NCBI GenBank assembly: GCA_014529385.2
Contig: CM043946.1
Coordinates: 17,374,077-17,438,076, forward strand
DNA from: Adiantum capillus-veneris
Taxonomy: Eukaryota > Streptophyta > Polypodiopsida > Polypodiales > Pteridaceae
DNA: 64,000 bases
Reading direction: 5' to 3'
Shown piece after piece: positions 42,085 through 53,988 of the stretch. The translations under genes and the position numbers were made by a program. A model generated the notes under the pieces. It searched no databases. It saw only the letters and a list, made by a program, of their open reading frames with translations, and was not told the DNA's origin. Positions within the stretch are counted from its first letter, which is position 1. The number at the start of each line of letters is the position of its first letter.

Positions 42085-43661
42085 CATGTAGATGAACAAA
42101 TAGACGGAGTGCCAACCCGTTCACCACACACACACAAACAATGAGATCGAATCTTGTGTTTCTGTTCTAAATCAATCAACTGTGGCAAATCACAATGAAA
42201 ACGCTGATGCTTGATGCTCAAACTTTCTTGTGCTCTTTCTGATACTGTGTCATGCCAAGAAAGAGACATGGAATGTGACTTCCTTGAATGCATACTTTTC
42301 AACTTTTCATGAGAAATCCGCATATATCCGTGCTCATTCATGAGTGAATCGTGCTCAACGTACAATATGTCATGCCTAGAAAAAGAAGATCACATATGGA
42401 CACTGACTAAAATATAGGAAACGATCACGAATGAAACACTCGAATAATGCGTGCTGACTAATCATACGAGCACATAGTACTTCCCGTTAGGGTTCTTTGG
42501 ACCTAGGTTGGAGAGCCAAGATCGGTTCTTCGTGAGGGATCGAATCTTCCTGTGGGGGTTCTTTGGACCTTGACTCGAGAGCCAAGATTAGTTCTTCATG
42601 ATTGATCGAATCTGCAATGAGGTTAGCTTCACTAGAAAAAGTATCAACTAATACATCATCCTTGTGAACAATCACATCATCTTTATGCAAATCATCATAC
42701 TTAAGAGAAATCACATCTTGATCATCATGCAAATCATCATGCTTGTCATTGTCATTCAAATCATCATGCTCATCATTATCAGGCAATTCATCATGCTTAT
42801 CATCATGCAAATCCCGTGTTTCATGCTTTGAAGAAAAGACTGAGAGAGTTTCCTTCTCCTGATTCTTTTCAATCTTGGCTTGCACATTAGAAATGAGAGA
42901 GGAAGAATGAACAACTTTCTTGCGATCCAATTTTGTTTTTCTTTCTGCGTACTTGCGATCAAATTCTTTGGCCTCCAAGCGTAATTGCTTGCGCTCACGC
43001 TCCATGGCTGCCATTCTTGCTTCGTGCCACGTTGTCATCATGTCCATCATCGTCTTGCACCAAGCCTCCATAGGATTTGGTGCAATCCTTGGCGTAGATG
43101 GGGAAGGGTCGAAAAAACCTCTTGGTGAGGAAAACTCTTCTTCGCCACTCCCATGCTCACTACCTTCATGCGAAGTATCCATTCCGCTACGGGTGATGAC
43201 CATCTACTGAAGTCGTGGGTTCTTGTGGGTTCGTGTGGTCTCGGGTTCTTAAGTTCACGAGGAACTTGGGTTCTTGTGGGTCTTGGGTTCTTGAGGTTCT
43301 TGAGGGTCTTGAAGTTCTTCTTTCGCTTGCAATTTGTGTTAGAGAAGGATCTTGAGTTCTTCTCTTTCCTACGGGCGCACCCCTTGGCGGCCTTGCGTTC
43401 ACACCAAGGTTGCTTTTTCCCACCTCACGTCGATTGGCCGGCCGCTAAGTGCACGGTCCGCTCTCAATGAGTGAAAAGAGGCACAAGGGGAGGCTGGACA
43501 AGACCTTCTTTCTTGGGTTTCCTGTCACTCTTCAAAAACACGATTAGGGATCGACATGCCCAAGTGGACTTGGGTTACATGCGACCGCAACAAGCAAAAA
43601 AAAATAATTCTTGTGGTTCTCTCCTTGAGTGATACAGAACACTGCCAAAGCTCTGATACCA
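42085..43661 (-). mobile_element. HD-family interior, copy E1, right part
   Basis: It continues the interior interrupted at 35602. 42487-43203 is a gag-like ORF of 238 codons on the minus strand. It starts MVITRSGMDTSHEGSEHGSG, has a basic helical middle (residues 60-110), and a His/Asp repeat tract (HDELPDNDEHDDLNDNDKHD). It ends with two copies of an ALxSRSKEP segment. The leader follows, then the reversed primer site GCTCTGATACCA at 43650-43661. An ITRSG start is typical of plant gypsy gag. No pol is present, so the family is non-autonomous. Fossil. Confidence 0.75.
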
Positions 43662-43745
43662 ACGCTGGATCTGCTAGCAAAAATGCTGGCCTGTACTGCT
43701 GGAAAATGCCAAGTAGGCTGGTTCTTGGGGGTCTTGGTTCTTGGG
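43662..43745 (-). mobile_element. Remnant of the E1 5' LTR and repeated flank
   Basis: 43664-43720 is a short internal piece of the HD LTR (CGCTGGATCTGCTAGC). 43721-43745 repeats the words TTCTTGGGGGTCTTGG and TTCTTGGG that also precede copy E1 at 34595-34619. This implies rearrangement between copies. Confidence 0.55.
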
Positions 43746-46298
43746 TGTAAGGTGCAGCGGAATGAATGTTGAACTGTAAAACGCTGATCTATGGCTGTTT
43801 TCAAACGCTGGATCTGCTAGCAAAAACGTTGGCCTGCACCGTTGGAAAACGCCAAGTAGGCTGGCTGAAAATTTCTGAGCAACAGGTCCAAAAACGCTGC
43901 CCTGCTGAGTCTTGCAAGTGATGAAAAACGCTGGCCTAGCTGTGCGGGAAACGTCAGGTTGAAGGTGTCCTTGTTCTTGCTTGAGAATTGGCGTGTTGAG
44001 CAATGCTCCTGCTGCCTCTTCTGCCTTTGGAGGAGGGTTTTACAACGTCTTTGGTGTCGTATTTTTCTCTCGATCTCTCAGTCTCATACACTTTCATGCA
44101 CAGTGTCCATTCACTTTGTTTGTGATCATTGCACTCTCTCATTAAGAATGGAAGGCTCTCCCTTCCATAAGAACAAAAGGAACCTTGAGCACAGTTCGGA
44201 GCACTCATCTTGAGCAAAGTTCAAACATTCTTTCCGTTGCACCTTACAATGAAAAATGCCAAAAATAGGGAAAATAGGTTTATTGCACTGGAAAATTCCC
44301 TTGATGGATTTTGATGGTAATGCTGATGGTCATGCTGTGTGCAACCAGAGGATATGCATCTAATTTAAGTGATTGGTCATGCACGGTCTGCGAACAGACT
44401 CACAAAAGTGCCAGATCACTTCCTATTCTAGACTGACTTGACTGAACTGAACCTTGGTCATGCTGTAGCTTGTCCTTGGACACATAGAGTTGGATGTGTC
44501 ACATGACAGTGGGGTTCTTGAGGTTCTTCTTACGCTTGCAATCTGTGCTAGAGAAGGACCTTCTCTTCCCTCGAGTTCTGCTCTTTTTTGCAGATGCACC
44601 CCTTGGCGGCCTTGCGCTCACACCAAGGTTGCTTTTTCCCACCTCACGTCGATTGGCCGGCCGCTAAGTGCACGGTCCGCTCTCAATGAGTGAAAAGAGG
44701 TACAAGGGGAGGCTAGACAAGCCCTTCTTTCTTGGGTTTCCTGTCACTCTTCAAAAACACGATTAAGAATCGACATGCCCAAGAGGACTTGGGTTACGTG
44801 CGACCGCAACAATAAAAAAAATTTCTTGTGGTTCTTGTGGTTCTTTCCTTGAGTGATACAGAATACTGCCAAAGCTCTGATACCAATGTAAGGTGCAGCG
44901 GAAGTGAATGTTGAACTTTGCTCAAGATGAGTGCTCCGAACTGTGCTCAAGGTTCCTTTTACTTATGGAAGGGAGAGCCTTCCGTTCCTTTAGTGAGAGA
45001 GTGCAATGGACACAAACAAAGTGATGAACACTGTGAATGAAGGTGCATGAGATTGAGAGATAGAGAGAGAAGAGAAAAAGACACCAGAATGTTGTCAAAA
45101 CCCTCCTCCGAAGGCCCCACTTTCTATGGCGAGAGTAGTCTACTATTGATTGCAAAAATCTCTACAATGCTTGGACTTGTCGACGATGTCGATGACGACG
45201 AGACGGGCTGAAAACTGAAAAATGCTAAGGACTGAAATCTGCAAATCTTTATCTGCTGAATTTTGACTCTTATGTCGATGAAGATGTCGATGGCGATGAC
45301 GACGCACTGAAAACACAGATGTTGAAATCTGTGTTTTTCGGGCTGAAACTGCAAACTTCGTTGGATCTGATCGTGCGGCGAGGATCTGCTGCGGGAAGGT
45401 GAGATTTGCAAGGTTCGGAACTTCTTCTGCGGGTTCTAACTGCTGAAAACTGAAATCGCTGGTCTATGGGCTGATTCTGTCGCGAAGATCTGCAAAAACG
45501 CTGAGGGTGTCAGGTTGATGCAAAAACGCTAGGCTGATCTGGTCTCTGCTGTGGAAAATTTGCTAATGCTGGGGCTTCTGCTGTGTCTTGCTGTAGATCT
45601 GCTGTGCCTTGTTGTGGATCTGCTGATTTGCAATGCAAAAACGCCAAGGCTGAATTTGGATCTCCTTGCAGAAAACGCTAGGTCAACTGCTTGGTGGGGG
45701 GGGGGGGTCTTGTTGAGAAGGTGCCTGTTGAACCGAAGCTCCTGCTGCCTCTTCTGCCAGAAAGTGCTAGCGCTAGGTTTTCATATATACAAGCTTATCA
45801 AATTTTGCCCTACCTAGTTCCCAACAAAAGTCACTTAAACATAATAAGTGAAAAATGTCAAAAATAGGGAAAATAGGTCTATGCATTGTAAAAATGCTCC
45901 TGATGGGTTCTGATGGAAATCTGATGATCATGCTGTGTGCAACCAGAGGATATGCATCTAATCTAAGTGCTTGGACATGCACGGTTTGCGAGCAGACTCA
46001 CAAAAGTGCCATAACACTTCCTATTTTAGACTGACTGAGCTGAACTAAACTCTTGTTATGAAGTAGCTTGTCCATGTACAATCTGTTCTTCGTGATCGAT
46101 CGAATCTGCAATGAGGTTAGCTTCAGTAGAGAAAGTATCAACTAACACATCATCCTTGTGAACAATCACATCCTCTTTATGCAAATCATCATGCTTGTCC
46201 TTATCATCCAAATCATCATGCTGATTATTATCATGCAATTCATCATGCTTATCATCATGCAAATCCATCACACATAGGGTTAGATGTGTCACATGACA
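43746..46298 (-). mobile_element. HD-family element, copy E2, mostly LTRs
   Basis: Left LTR 43746-44508 includes an inverted LTR fragment at 44026-44248. A leader-only interior lies at 44509-44886, with the reversed primer site at 44874-44885. Right LTR 44887-46298 contains a gag-like segment at about 46080-46266. No complete gag-like ORF is present between the LTRs. The flanks show no matching target duplication. Rearranged fossil. Confidence 0.7.
44026..44248 (+). repeat. Inverted HD LTR fragment
   Basis: This is the reverse complement of the start of a type-B HD LTR (compare 44887-45120): it ends ACCTTACA and its internal words such as GAGCACTCATCTTGAGC read in reverse. It lies inside an LTR of opposite orientation. 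Confidence 0.75.
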
Positions 46299-46449
46299 TC
46301 TTCAGTGTGTGTCTTTTATTTTTGGGCCCCATCGGCTGGGGTCCCATAAGTTGGGGTTGGGTTAGGATTTAATAATTAGGCCACTCGGCAAGAATCTGCG
46401 AGTTGGTAATTCATTCTTCTCCTTTTGATTTTGAGTTGGTAATTGGACC
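46299..46449 (-). mobile_element. Left half of an older LTR-like sequence split by E3
   Basis: The sequence before E3 and that after it (63518-63676) appear to form one LTR-like unit next to a chromovirus-like interior beginning near 63677. E3 duplicated GGACC at 46445-46449. The left limit of this LTR is not resolved. Confidence 0.45.
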
Positions 46450-47700
46450 TGTAAGGTGGAGCGGAATGAATGTTGTATTTTCTCAAGATTAGTGATCTTT
46501 ATTGCTCAAGGTTCCTTTTAGTTCTTAGGGAAAGAGAGAGCTTTCCGTCTTGTAGAGTGCTGTGGTCTCGAACAAAGTGAGTGGATATTGTGCGTGCAAG
46601 TGAATGAGACTGAGAGAAGGAGAGAGAAGAGATACGACACCGAGAGGTTGTAAAACCCTCCTCCGAAGGCCCCACTCTTGTCGGCGAGAGTGGTCTACTT
46701 TGATTGCACAAAGGTGTACAATGCGAATGCAATTGGACTATGCCGATGACGACGACGGTGATGACGACGACGACTCGATGGCTGAAATCTGTAGGCTTCT
46801 AATCGCTGAATTCGGGGACTGTTTCGGTGCTGAAAATGACTGTTTTGGCTGCGTTTTTAGGGCTGAAAATGGGGGAACCATCTGCAACCGGTCTGGGGCT
46901 GATCTGCTTCTATTTCATAGGCTGAAAACGGTGTTTATTTGCTGTGGCTTAAGGCTGGAAACAAAAACGCTGATGGTTCCTGTTGCTTAGCAAAACGCTT
47001 GCGCTGATCTGGGACAGCAAATAAAAAACGCTATGATGCTTTCTGCAGATTTGGGCTGAATATCAAAAACGCTGACCTGCTCCTGTTCTTGCCAAAAACG
47101 CTGGCTGTGGAGATGCAAAAACGCTGATGGGCTGCTTGTGCAAAACGCTAGCAAAGCTGAGGTTTTAGGAGCAAAATCGTGATGGCCTTGATCTGCTGTT
47201 GATGGTTAAAACGCCAGCAATGCTGAGGTTCTGCTGTGGATGAAAACGCCAAAGGAAGTGGGAGGATGGCGAGGATCTACTGCTTGGGGGGGGGGGGTAC
47301 TGCTGAGAAGTTGCCTGTTGAGCGGGAAGCTCCTGTTGCCTCTTCTGCCAGAAAGTGCTAACTTGGGTTTGCTTATATATTAACGTAGCAAAATTGCCCT
47401 ACTTACTTTTGTAGGAAAGTCACTTAAAAATAATAAGTGAAAATCCCAATAAATAGAAAAATAGGCTAAATGCACTGGAAAATTCCCCTAACTGATGCTA
47501 ATGGATTCTGATGGGAATTCCGATGATGATGCTGTGTGCAACCGGAGGTTATGCATCTAAGCTAAGTGACTGGGCATGCACGGTCTACGAATAGACTCAC
47601 AAAAGTACCAGATCATTGTTAATCTAAACTTGACTGGACTGACTGAACCCTGTTGTGGTGTAGCTTGTCCACGGACACTTAGGGTTGGGATGTGTCACGT
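46450..47700 (-). repeat. 3' LTR of HD copy E3
   Basis: Begins TGTAAGGTGGAGCGG. It contains many short GCTGA/AAAACGCT words and a run of 12 G at 47286-47297. It matches 62260-63512. Confidence 0.85.
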
Positions 47701-48388
47701 CCTTTTCAAAGTGAGGTACTGGTACCGAACTGTATGGCGTCGAGGGAGATCGCCAACAGCATCCGGAATCTTGGAAGGGACTCTTCGCCGGCCCACTCTA
47801 CGGTGTGGGTCGAGTGGTACTTGAACTTCATAAATGTCTTCAACGCTTGCTTCTTTGGGCCGCGCCGAAAGCGACACAAAGTCGTTTGAATCTCCTTTCT
47901 TGCGTCAACTTTGTCTAGAGTCTTGCTTCCTTCGTCTTCAAGAATCTCCATGCCTGAAAATTCCTGAAACCATCTCCAACACAAAACCATGAACATACCC
48001 ATTCCATGTAAAGTGAAGGAAAAAAATCTTGTCTTTTCTAAAGACTGTGTATGCAATGTAGATGAACAAATAGATGGAGTGACAACCCGTTCATCAAACA
48101 CATGCAAACAATGAGGTCGAATCTTTTCTGTTTGATCGAAATCAATCAACTGTGGCAAATCACAATGGAAATGCCCATACTTGGTGCTTGTACTATCATG
48201 TGCTCATTCAGAAACTGTGTCATGCCAAGGAAGAGACATGGAATGTGACTTCCTGACATACAAACTTTTCAACTTTTCATGAACAATCCGCATACATTCG
48301 TGCTCATCCATGAGAGAAACGTGCTCAACATACACTATGTCATGCCTAGGAAAAGGGATCACATAACGATACTCACTAAAATACAGGA
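47701..48388 (-). mobile_element. HD interior of E3, 3' part
   Basis: Homologous to 35245-35602 plus 42085-42410 of copy E1. Non-coding. It ends with the CAGGA duplicated by the copia insertion. Confidence 0.75.
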
Positions 48389-48579
48389 TGTTGGGGTTAA
48401 GGCCTATGTGCCTTGACCGGTCACCCAGGTCATGGGCGCCCGCCCACTGTTACCCTATACTTATAGTGAGTATACTGTATAGGGGGAGCTGCCACTTCAC
48501 AGTCTCCCCACCCACATCGTGTGTGTCTCCTTCTCTCTCTCTCACTCTCTGTCTGTGGTGCTCCCCGATCCCCTTCAAT

Positions 48580-48591
48580 TGGTATCAGAGC
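48580..48591 (+). promoter_or_regulatory. Primer-binding site of the gag-only copia element
   Basis: TGGTATCAGAGC lies two bases after the 5' LTR. Confidence 0.9.
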
Positions 48592-50221
48592 TATGGTGAC
48601 CGCGGAGAGCACGATGGCTTTGAGAGCTTCGAGGCGATAGCTCGCTCGCTCTCGACGGTAGAGAGATTAAGAAAGCTTGGAAGCTTTGTGAGAATGCAAT
48701 GGGAGCTTGTGAGCTCAGTTGAGCGTGATGTATGCTCTTGTGGAAGCTCAGAAAGGAGTGTGGAAGATTGTGTGTAAGTGAAGATGCTGCCCTAAAAACT
48801 GTGTGCGCAGCAGCACTGTTTTCAGATTCGTTTTTCTCCTTGTAGAATGCAGATCTGAGAATTCTGTCCGCAATGCCCATCCGTTTTGACGTGGTCTACA
48901 ACTTTGCAGAAGAAACTTTTTGCAAATTCCTCACCGTTTTGCTGATATTCAGCTCAGCCTGACTGTATACAGAAATTCCAGGTTTTCTGTTGTCGCATTG
49001 TGTGCGAGTTTGATGCACTTTTGGAAGCACGGGAGATGCTTGAAATTGAGTGCATAAATTCTGAGCTGAAGATGCAATTGCAGCTTGTGTTAAGCCTGTG
49101 GTTTGAGGGTTTTTTGGTAGACTTGGGCAACGAAGTACGGAGGCGTTTACACACCACCGAAGCGGTCTCTTGAGAGACGCAGGTTTTTGGAGCACACAGG
49201 TGGAGCTTCTTTCACTGGTTTTCACAGCATACTTTGGCAGTGATTTTGTGCTTGGATTCATGATCCGTGTGGATGGTTTGCATATGGTTATGGCGCATGG
49301 TTGATGCCCATTATACATGCATTTTGGCGAGCACTTTCAAGTGCCGGTGAGCTCTCTTGAGAGCATTGTTTCGCATTGATCAAGTTTCCGGATTGCCAAT
49401 CTTTTTGGCGGTTGCTTATGCGCGGTCACTCCGTTGATGTACGTTGAGTGCAGATTGCCATTGTATGTGAAAATGTGGAGCCATTTTGGCATTTCTACTC
49501 ATTGGCATTGAGTAGTGTTATGGTTTATGGTAGAGATTGTACTTGAGTTTTTTGCTCAGTTTTCAGGGGAAATTCTGTCGGATTTTTCCCAAATTCTCGC
49601 CATAGTTTGTGATCGAGTGTTTACTCTCACTTTGAGAGGTTTTGTCAGTTTGGACACAGTTTTGTGTTTTTGTATCCACTCTCGCAAGAGTGAGGAGTTG
49701 TGTATCTTTCTTTGCTTGAGACAGTGGTTTGCTCTCGGGTGGGAGAGTCTTGTGATCTCGAGCATTGTTTGCAATGTTTTGCAGAGCTTATGCATGTATG
49801 CTGAGTGTAGTTTGATGCGCATTGATTGCTCATTGTATTGAGCTTATAGGACAATGGTTATTTTGTGTTGATAGCCATTGCGCGTCGAAACTCTGGCGAA
49901 ATTTTCCCAGGAGTTTTATGCGTATCATTTATGCGATCTAGGTAAAGATTGCGGGTTGCACTCAGCATTTGTGTGCAGTGTTCTCTGCAGGTGGGAGATT
50001 TGTGCATGTGTATGCATCGATACCGCATAGTGTGGGCTTGGTGATTAGCTCACAGATTGCAGTGTGATACTAGAGCAGGCGAAGCTTGTATTGACATTGC
50101 GGGAGCTCTATTTTGGAGTGTGTCTCACAGGTTTTACATTGTGTTTCTGGCCATATTGGTAGATAGTTTCCAGGTGTTGTTGGTGAGGTGGTTTTGCTTT
50201 CTAGTTTGCTACATTGTGCTC
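48592..50221 (+). other. Leader of the gag-only copia element
   Basis: About 1.6 kb of T- and G-rich sequence with no long coding region before the ATG at 50222. A long leader is unusual for a short copia derivative. Confidence 0.6.
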
Positions 50222-51883
50222 ATGGCAGAGACAGGTGATCGATCAGATTGTGACCTCTCACAGATGCGCGTGTTTGATGGGTCAGACTTTGCGGCATGGA
50301 GAGAGTGTATGCTTGATGCATTGACACAGCGAGGGTTGCATGGACCATTGAGTGGTGATGCAGGTAGACCTTCAAACATGTCTGACGATCAGTGGCAGGA
50401 GCTAGAGGAGATGGCACTATCTACACTCTCTTTGCATCTTGTGGAATCTGTATATGCTCTTGTTATGTGTGAGGCTACTTCGAGAGCACTTTGGCGCAGA
50501 TTACATGATATGTATGATAGATATGAGTCATCACGGACTCGTGTGAGACATGTACATTCACGAGCACGCCGACAGGTGACATGTTGGTATTGTGGTCATT
50601 CTGGACACGTTAGACGGCACTGTTTTCGTCGTATGCGACATCGTAGGAGACATGGTAGTCTCAGAGATGTATGTAGTGATGCCATGGACTCAGTTGCTTT
50701 GACAGTTGAGGCAGATGTAGTGTCGGAGTATACTAGTGACGGGGATGTCACTTTTACCTCGAGCTATGCACGAGATGCTATACATGTGGATAGTGCACTC
50801 CCTTCGCAGTGGTTGCTAGACGCAGATGCTATGTTTCATGTCACGCCGCATCGTGCATGGTTTTGTAGCTATTCTAGCGGGATGCTTGGCAGTATATGTT
50901 TGACCGATGGATCGGTGCATGCGATAGCAGGTGCAGGAGATGTGAGATTGTCATTACCGAGTGGTGCATCTTACTTGTTACGACATGTGCGCTATGTACC
51001 AGATTTGACAGTGAGTTTGATCTCGATTGGTCAGCTTAGAGATTGTGGATGTCAGATTTCGCTACGAGAGCGAGATTTTGTGATGCATTTGGGTTCGCTA
51101 GTGATTGTGAGAGGTGCCAGGAGTGGTACAGGTTACCCATTGCATGTGGATCACGGGAGAGACGGTGTTGTCTCTGTGATCATGCAGCCAGGTAGAGCGC
51201 TAGAGAGCAGGCGAGTCTCTTTTGCTTGTGGGTTGCAAGATGCTTTGCATGGAGTGCAGAGCAGTGACCTTGTTGTGCAGGTTGCGTCTATGGATGCACA
51301 GGTAGAGCGGGAGAGCTCTAGTGAGTCACGGCAGGATGAGTCATCAGAGGTGATGACAGAGATGACTCACATGGATGCTGAGATGTCGGATATTGTGGAG
51401 TCATTTCTTGATATGCTTATGCCAGAGCTTGATGCAGATTCAGGACAGATAGATACTCTTGGTACACATGTGATATGTGGTGGGCACGAGGAGTCACTCC
51501 AGAGCTCGGAGTCAGAGTGCCATGGTCTCTATGATAGGGGACAAGATTGCCATGAGTTGAGTTCTGAGTTGGAGGTGGCAGAGGTTGCCAGGGTTGCATC
51601 AACGTTCGGTGTCCTCATGTACGAGATGCTGATCTCGAGGCCCGACATAGCAGCTGCAGTGGGAGCATTTGCAGCAGGGTTGATTAGTTGTTCGATGACT
51701 GATCTCGGCATAGAGCACAGGGGAGGTTTGCAGGTATTGGACCGATACTTGCAGGAGTGCATGAGCTCTTGTAGACTCTTTGCAGAGCTTGGAGCTAGCT
51801 CTGTTTGGCTTCCGCAGCAGGATGTTTGTCTATTAGTAGAGCCGGATGCACTAGCTCATCGAGAGTCAGTGGGCATAGGTTGA
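50222..51883 (+). CDS. Copia-like Gag-protease ORF with RT/RNase H junction tail
   Basis: 554 codons from MAETGDRSDCDLSQMRVFDG; this start is preferred over an upstream ATG because it matches the usual copia Gag beginning (FDGSDFAAWRECMLDAL). A basic stretch and CCHC knuckle CWYCGHSGHVRRHC lie at residues 121-134. A protease-like segment around residue 196 (QWLLDADAMFHVTPHRAWF) is followed by the pre-integrase type sequence RHVRYVPDLTVSLISIGQL. Residues 360-440 are acidic. Near residue 464, LMYEMLISRPDIAAAVG resembles the copia RT-RNase H junction. So the frame joins gag-protease to a small late-pol remnant. Whether it is functional is unknown. Confidence 0.8.
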   Translation: MAETGDRSDCDLSQMRVFDGSDFAAWRECMLDALTQRGLHGPLSGDAGRPSNMSDDQWQELEEMALSTLSLHLVESVYALVMCEATSRALWRRLHDMYDRYESSRTRVRHVHSRARRQVTCWYCGHSGHVRRHCFRRMRHRRRHGSLRDVCSDAMDSVALTVEADVVSEYTSDGDVTFTSSYARDAIHVDSALPSQWLLDADAMFHVTPHRAWFCSYSSGMLGSICLTDGSVHAIAGAGDVRLSLPSGASYLLRHVRYVPDLTVSLISIGQLRDCGCQISLRERDFVMHLGSLVIVRGARSGTGYPLHVDHGRDGVVSVIMQPGRALESRRVSFACGLQDALHGVQSSDLVVQVASMDAQVERESSSESRQDESSEVMTEMTHMDAEMSDIVESFLDMLMPELDADSGQIDTLGTHVICGGHEESLQSSESECHGLYDRGQDCHELSSELEVAEVARVASTFGVLMYEMLISRPDIAAAVGAFAAGLISCSMTDLGIEHRGGLQVLDRYLQECMSSCRLFAELGASSVWLPQQDVCLLVEPDALAHRESVGIG

Positions 51884-51958
51884 GAGAATATCTCACCTTC
51901 TATTAGTTGTACACTAGTAGATCTTGCTTAAAGGCACATTGGCCTTTAAGTGGGAGGT

Positions 51959-52147
51959 TGTTGGGGTTAAGGCCTATGTGCCTTGACCGGTCGCCCAGGT
52001 CATGGGCGCCCGTCCACTGTTACCCTATACTTATAGTGAGTATACTGTATAGGGGGAGCTGCCACTTCACAGTCTCCCCACCCACATCGTGTGTGTCTCC
52101 TTCTCTCTCTCTCACTCTCTGTCTGTGGTGCTCCCCGATCCCCTTCA
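51959..52147 (+). repeat. 3' LTR of the gag-only copia element
   Basis: 189 bp, TGTTGGGG to CTTCA, nearly identical to 48389-48577 and to 84-274. Confidence 0.92.
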
Positions 52148-52432
52148 CAGGAAACCTTCACGAATGAAACACTTGAACAATGCGTGCGTATCAATCATGC
52201 GAACACATAATACTTCTTGTGATGGTTCTTTGGACCAAGGCTTGAGAGCCAAGATCGGTTCGTCCTGAATGATCGAATCGTCCTGTGGGGGTTCTTTAGA
52301 CCTCGACTCGAAAGCCAAGATCGGATCTTCGTGATTGATCGAATCTACAACGAGGTTAGTTTCGCTAGGAAAAGCATCCACTAACACATCATCCTTGTGA
52401 ACAATCACATCATTTTCATGCAACTCATCATG
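52148..52432 (-). mobile_element. HD interior of E3: gag-like C-terminal region
   Basis: It encodes on the minus strand HDDVLVDAFPSETN-like and ALKPWSKEPS segments, matching the C-terminal part of the E1 gag-like ORF. It is bounded by the copia element and the chromovirus. Fossil. Confidence 0.7.
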
Positions 52433-53881
52433 TGTCACCAGCGTGTGACTACTATCTATCCTTTTTGTTGATTTCTTTCTTATTATCTATTTACTTTCAC
52501 TTTTTGGAAACACCTCTCGGGAAATCTAACTGCCCTGCATTTCATAGCTAGTGTGGAACTGTCCAGAGGGAGTCAAGGCATGAGGGCAAGAGAGCACTAA
52601 GGTTGGACAAGGACTATGGTTAGCCAAGTGGGGTCATTGACTAGCCAAACTAGAATCCTTTGTTACAGAGGCTACATTTCAGTTCTGGGTGTGGCTGCAG
52701 TGTACAAAGAGGGTCATATGACCTAGAAAGATACAATGGCAGCATCTCCTAAAATTTAGGGAACTGCTATTTTGGGACTTGAAAATGTGTTTGCGTCATT
52801 ACCTCCGGAATGACAAGGAGAACATTTTCTTACTCTGCCGTGAAGTCAACTGGGCAACCGGTTGGGAGATTTTTAGGCGGCAACCCCGAAACGGGAAAAT
52901 GCTTGTAAATGTGCCAAGTGGCACTTTCTGGTGCACTTCCTCATGCAACAAGAAGTGGCGCTGATTTTAAAGCTGGGACAGGTTAAGAGCTATGGAGTGC
53001 TTGCTTTCCCTCCTATGTACAGTGCGGTGCCAGGAGTGTTACCCTACAGGCTACGCACTGCCCTCTCTCTCCTCTATGGCAGTATGTTATGCCCCCTAGT
53101 GGGCTTTTCATTTGACCAATGTACAATTGTGTGGGTTCATGCGCGATTGCCGAGGCAAGAGCCTCTTGCACAGGTACTGGATTAGCTAGCGGCTAATCCC
53201 CCGCAGGTACAGGTGAATTCGGAGAGGTTTCACGCCAAGAATCTCGTCCGATTCAAAGGGCAAGTAGCCCTACAGGTGCGGGAGCTCGAGGACTTGCTAC
53301 GGATGCGACTGGCACGCGAAACGGAGCCCGAAACAGTAAATTACAGCCTGCTGTGTATTTTTTAAATTTAGGGTTTTGGCCCTAAACGGTCCCTAATACC
53401 CCCAGGAGGTTCGGGGACGCGAGGGGAGTGCTGTATAGGTGATCTGGCGCATTTTCGGGGCTGAAAACAGAGAATTCAGCGTGCTGCAGATTCTCGCCAG
53501 GTTTTGCAAAGTGCCCGTATGCGTTGGGAAAGTCAGTCAATGCGTGGGAATACTGACTGTGAAGGGTCCTAGTACAATTATGTTGCCGAAATCGGGCCGG
53601 AACAGTTGAAATTCAGCCAAGTTTGTGCTGGGCAGCTTGTTGGGAACCACAGCGTTTATTCCCTCTTTTGAACAATAAAGAAATACTGAAAGGGGCGCGT
53701 ATGTTAGGGGCCAATCTGGTGTCGGTCTACTCATACAGGTGCAATCTAGCAGCCTGTATCCCTTTCCCCCGTGTTGTGTCTTGAAAGTACAGGTAGAATA
53801 GATGACTAATAATGGGTGAAAGCTAAATCAAGGTTTGAAGTAAAGTCTACCGTCCTTTTTGGATTGAACAGGCCGGTTTCA
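52433..53881 (+). repeat. 5' LTR of the plus chromovirus
   Basis: Starts TGTCACCAGCGTG and ends GGCCGGTTTCA. A telobox TTAGGGTTT lies at 53368-53376, followed by an inverted CCCTAAAC. TGGTTCCATCGACGGGA, directly after, is the probable primer site; I cannot name its tRNA. Confidence 0.9.
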
Positions 53882-53988
53882 TGGTTCCATCGACGGGATT
53901 AAATCAGTTTTTCCCATAGAAGTGAGCCTTGGTCAGTTTGGGCTTGAAGACACAGGGGATCATAGACCAGACACAGGAAATTGCAATT

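Larger units (their letters stand above)
48389..52147 (+). mobile_element. Gag-only copia-like element, 3.76 kb, structurally whole
   Basis: Two 189-bp LTRs (48389-48577 and 51959-52147) differ at only two positions. The target duplication is CAGGA (48384-48388 and 52148-52152). The initiator-Met primer site TGGTATCAGAGC lies at 48580-48591, and a purine-rich tract precedes the 3' LTR. A 1.6-kb leader is followed by one long ORF. Integrase and most of RT are not encoded, so it depends on another copia for movement. The ends and ORF look whole. About 1% LTR divergence makes it the youngest datable insertion in the window. The relative at 31975-32345 carries RNase H. Confidence 0.92.

Noticed and set aside
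46604-46990. Asp-rich protein near 46740
   Set aside because: It lies in an HD LTR. The Asp run comes from GATGACGAC repeats and the matching LTR at 62514 has a different length there.
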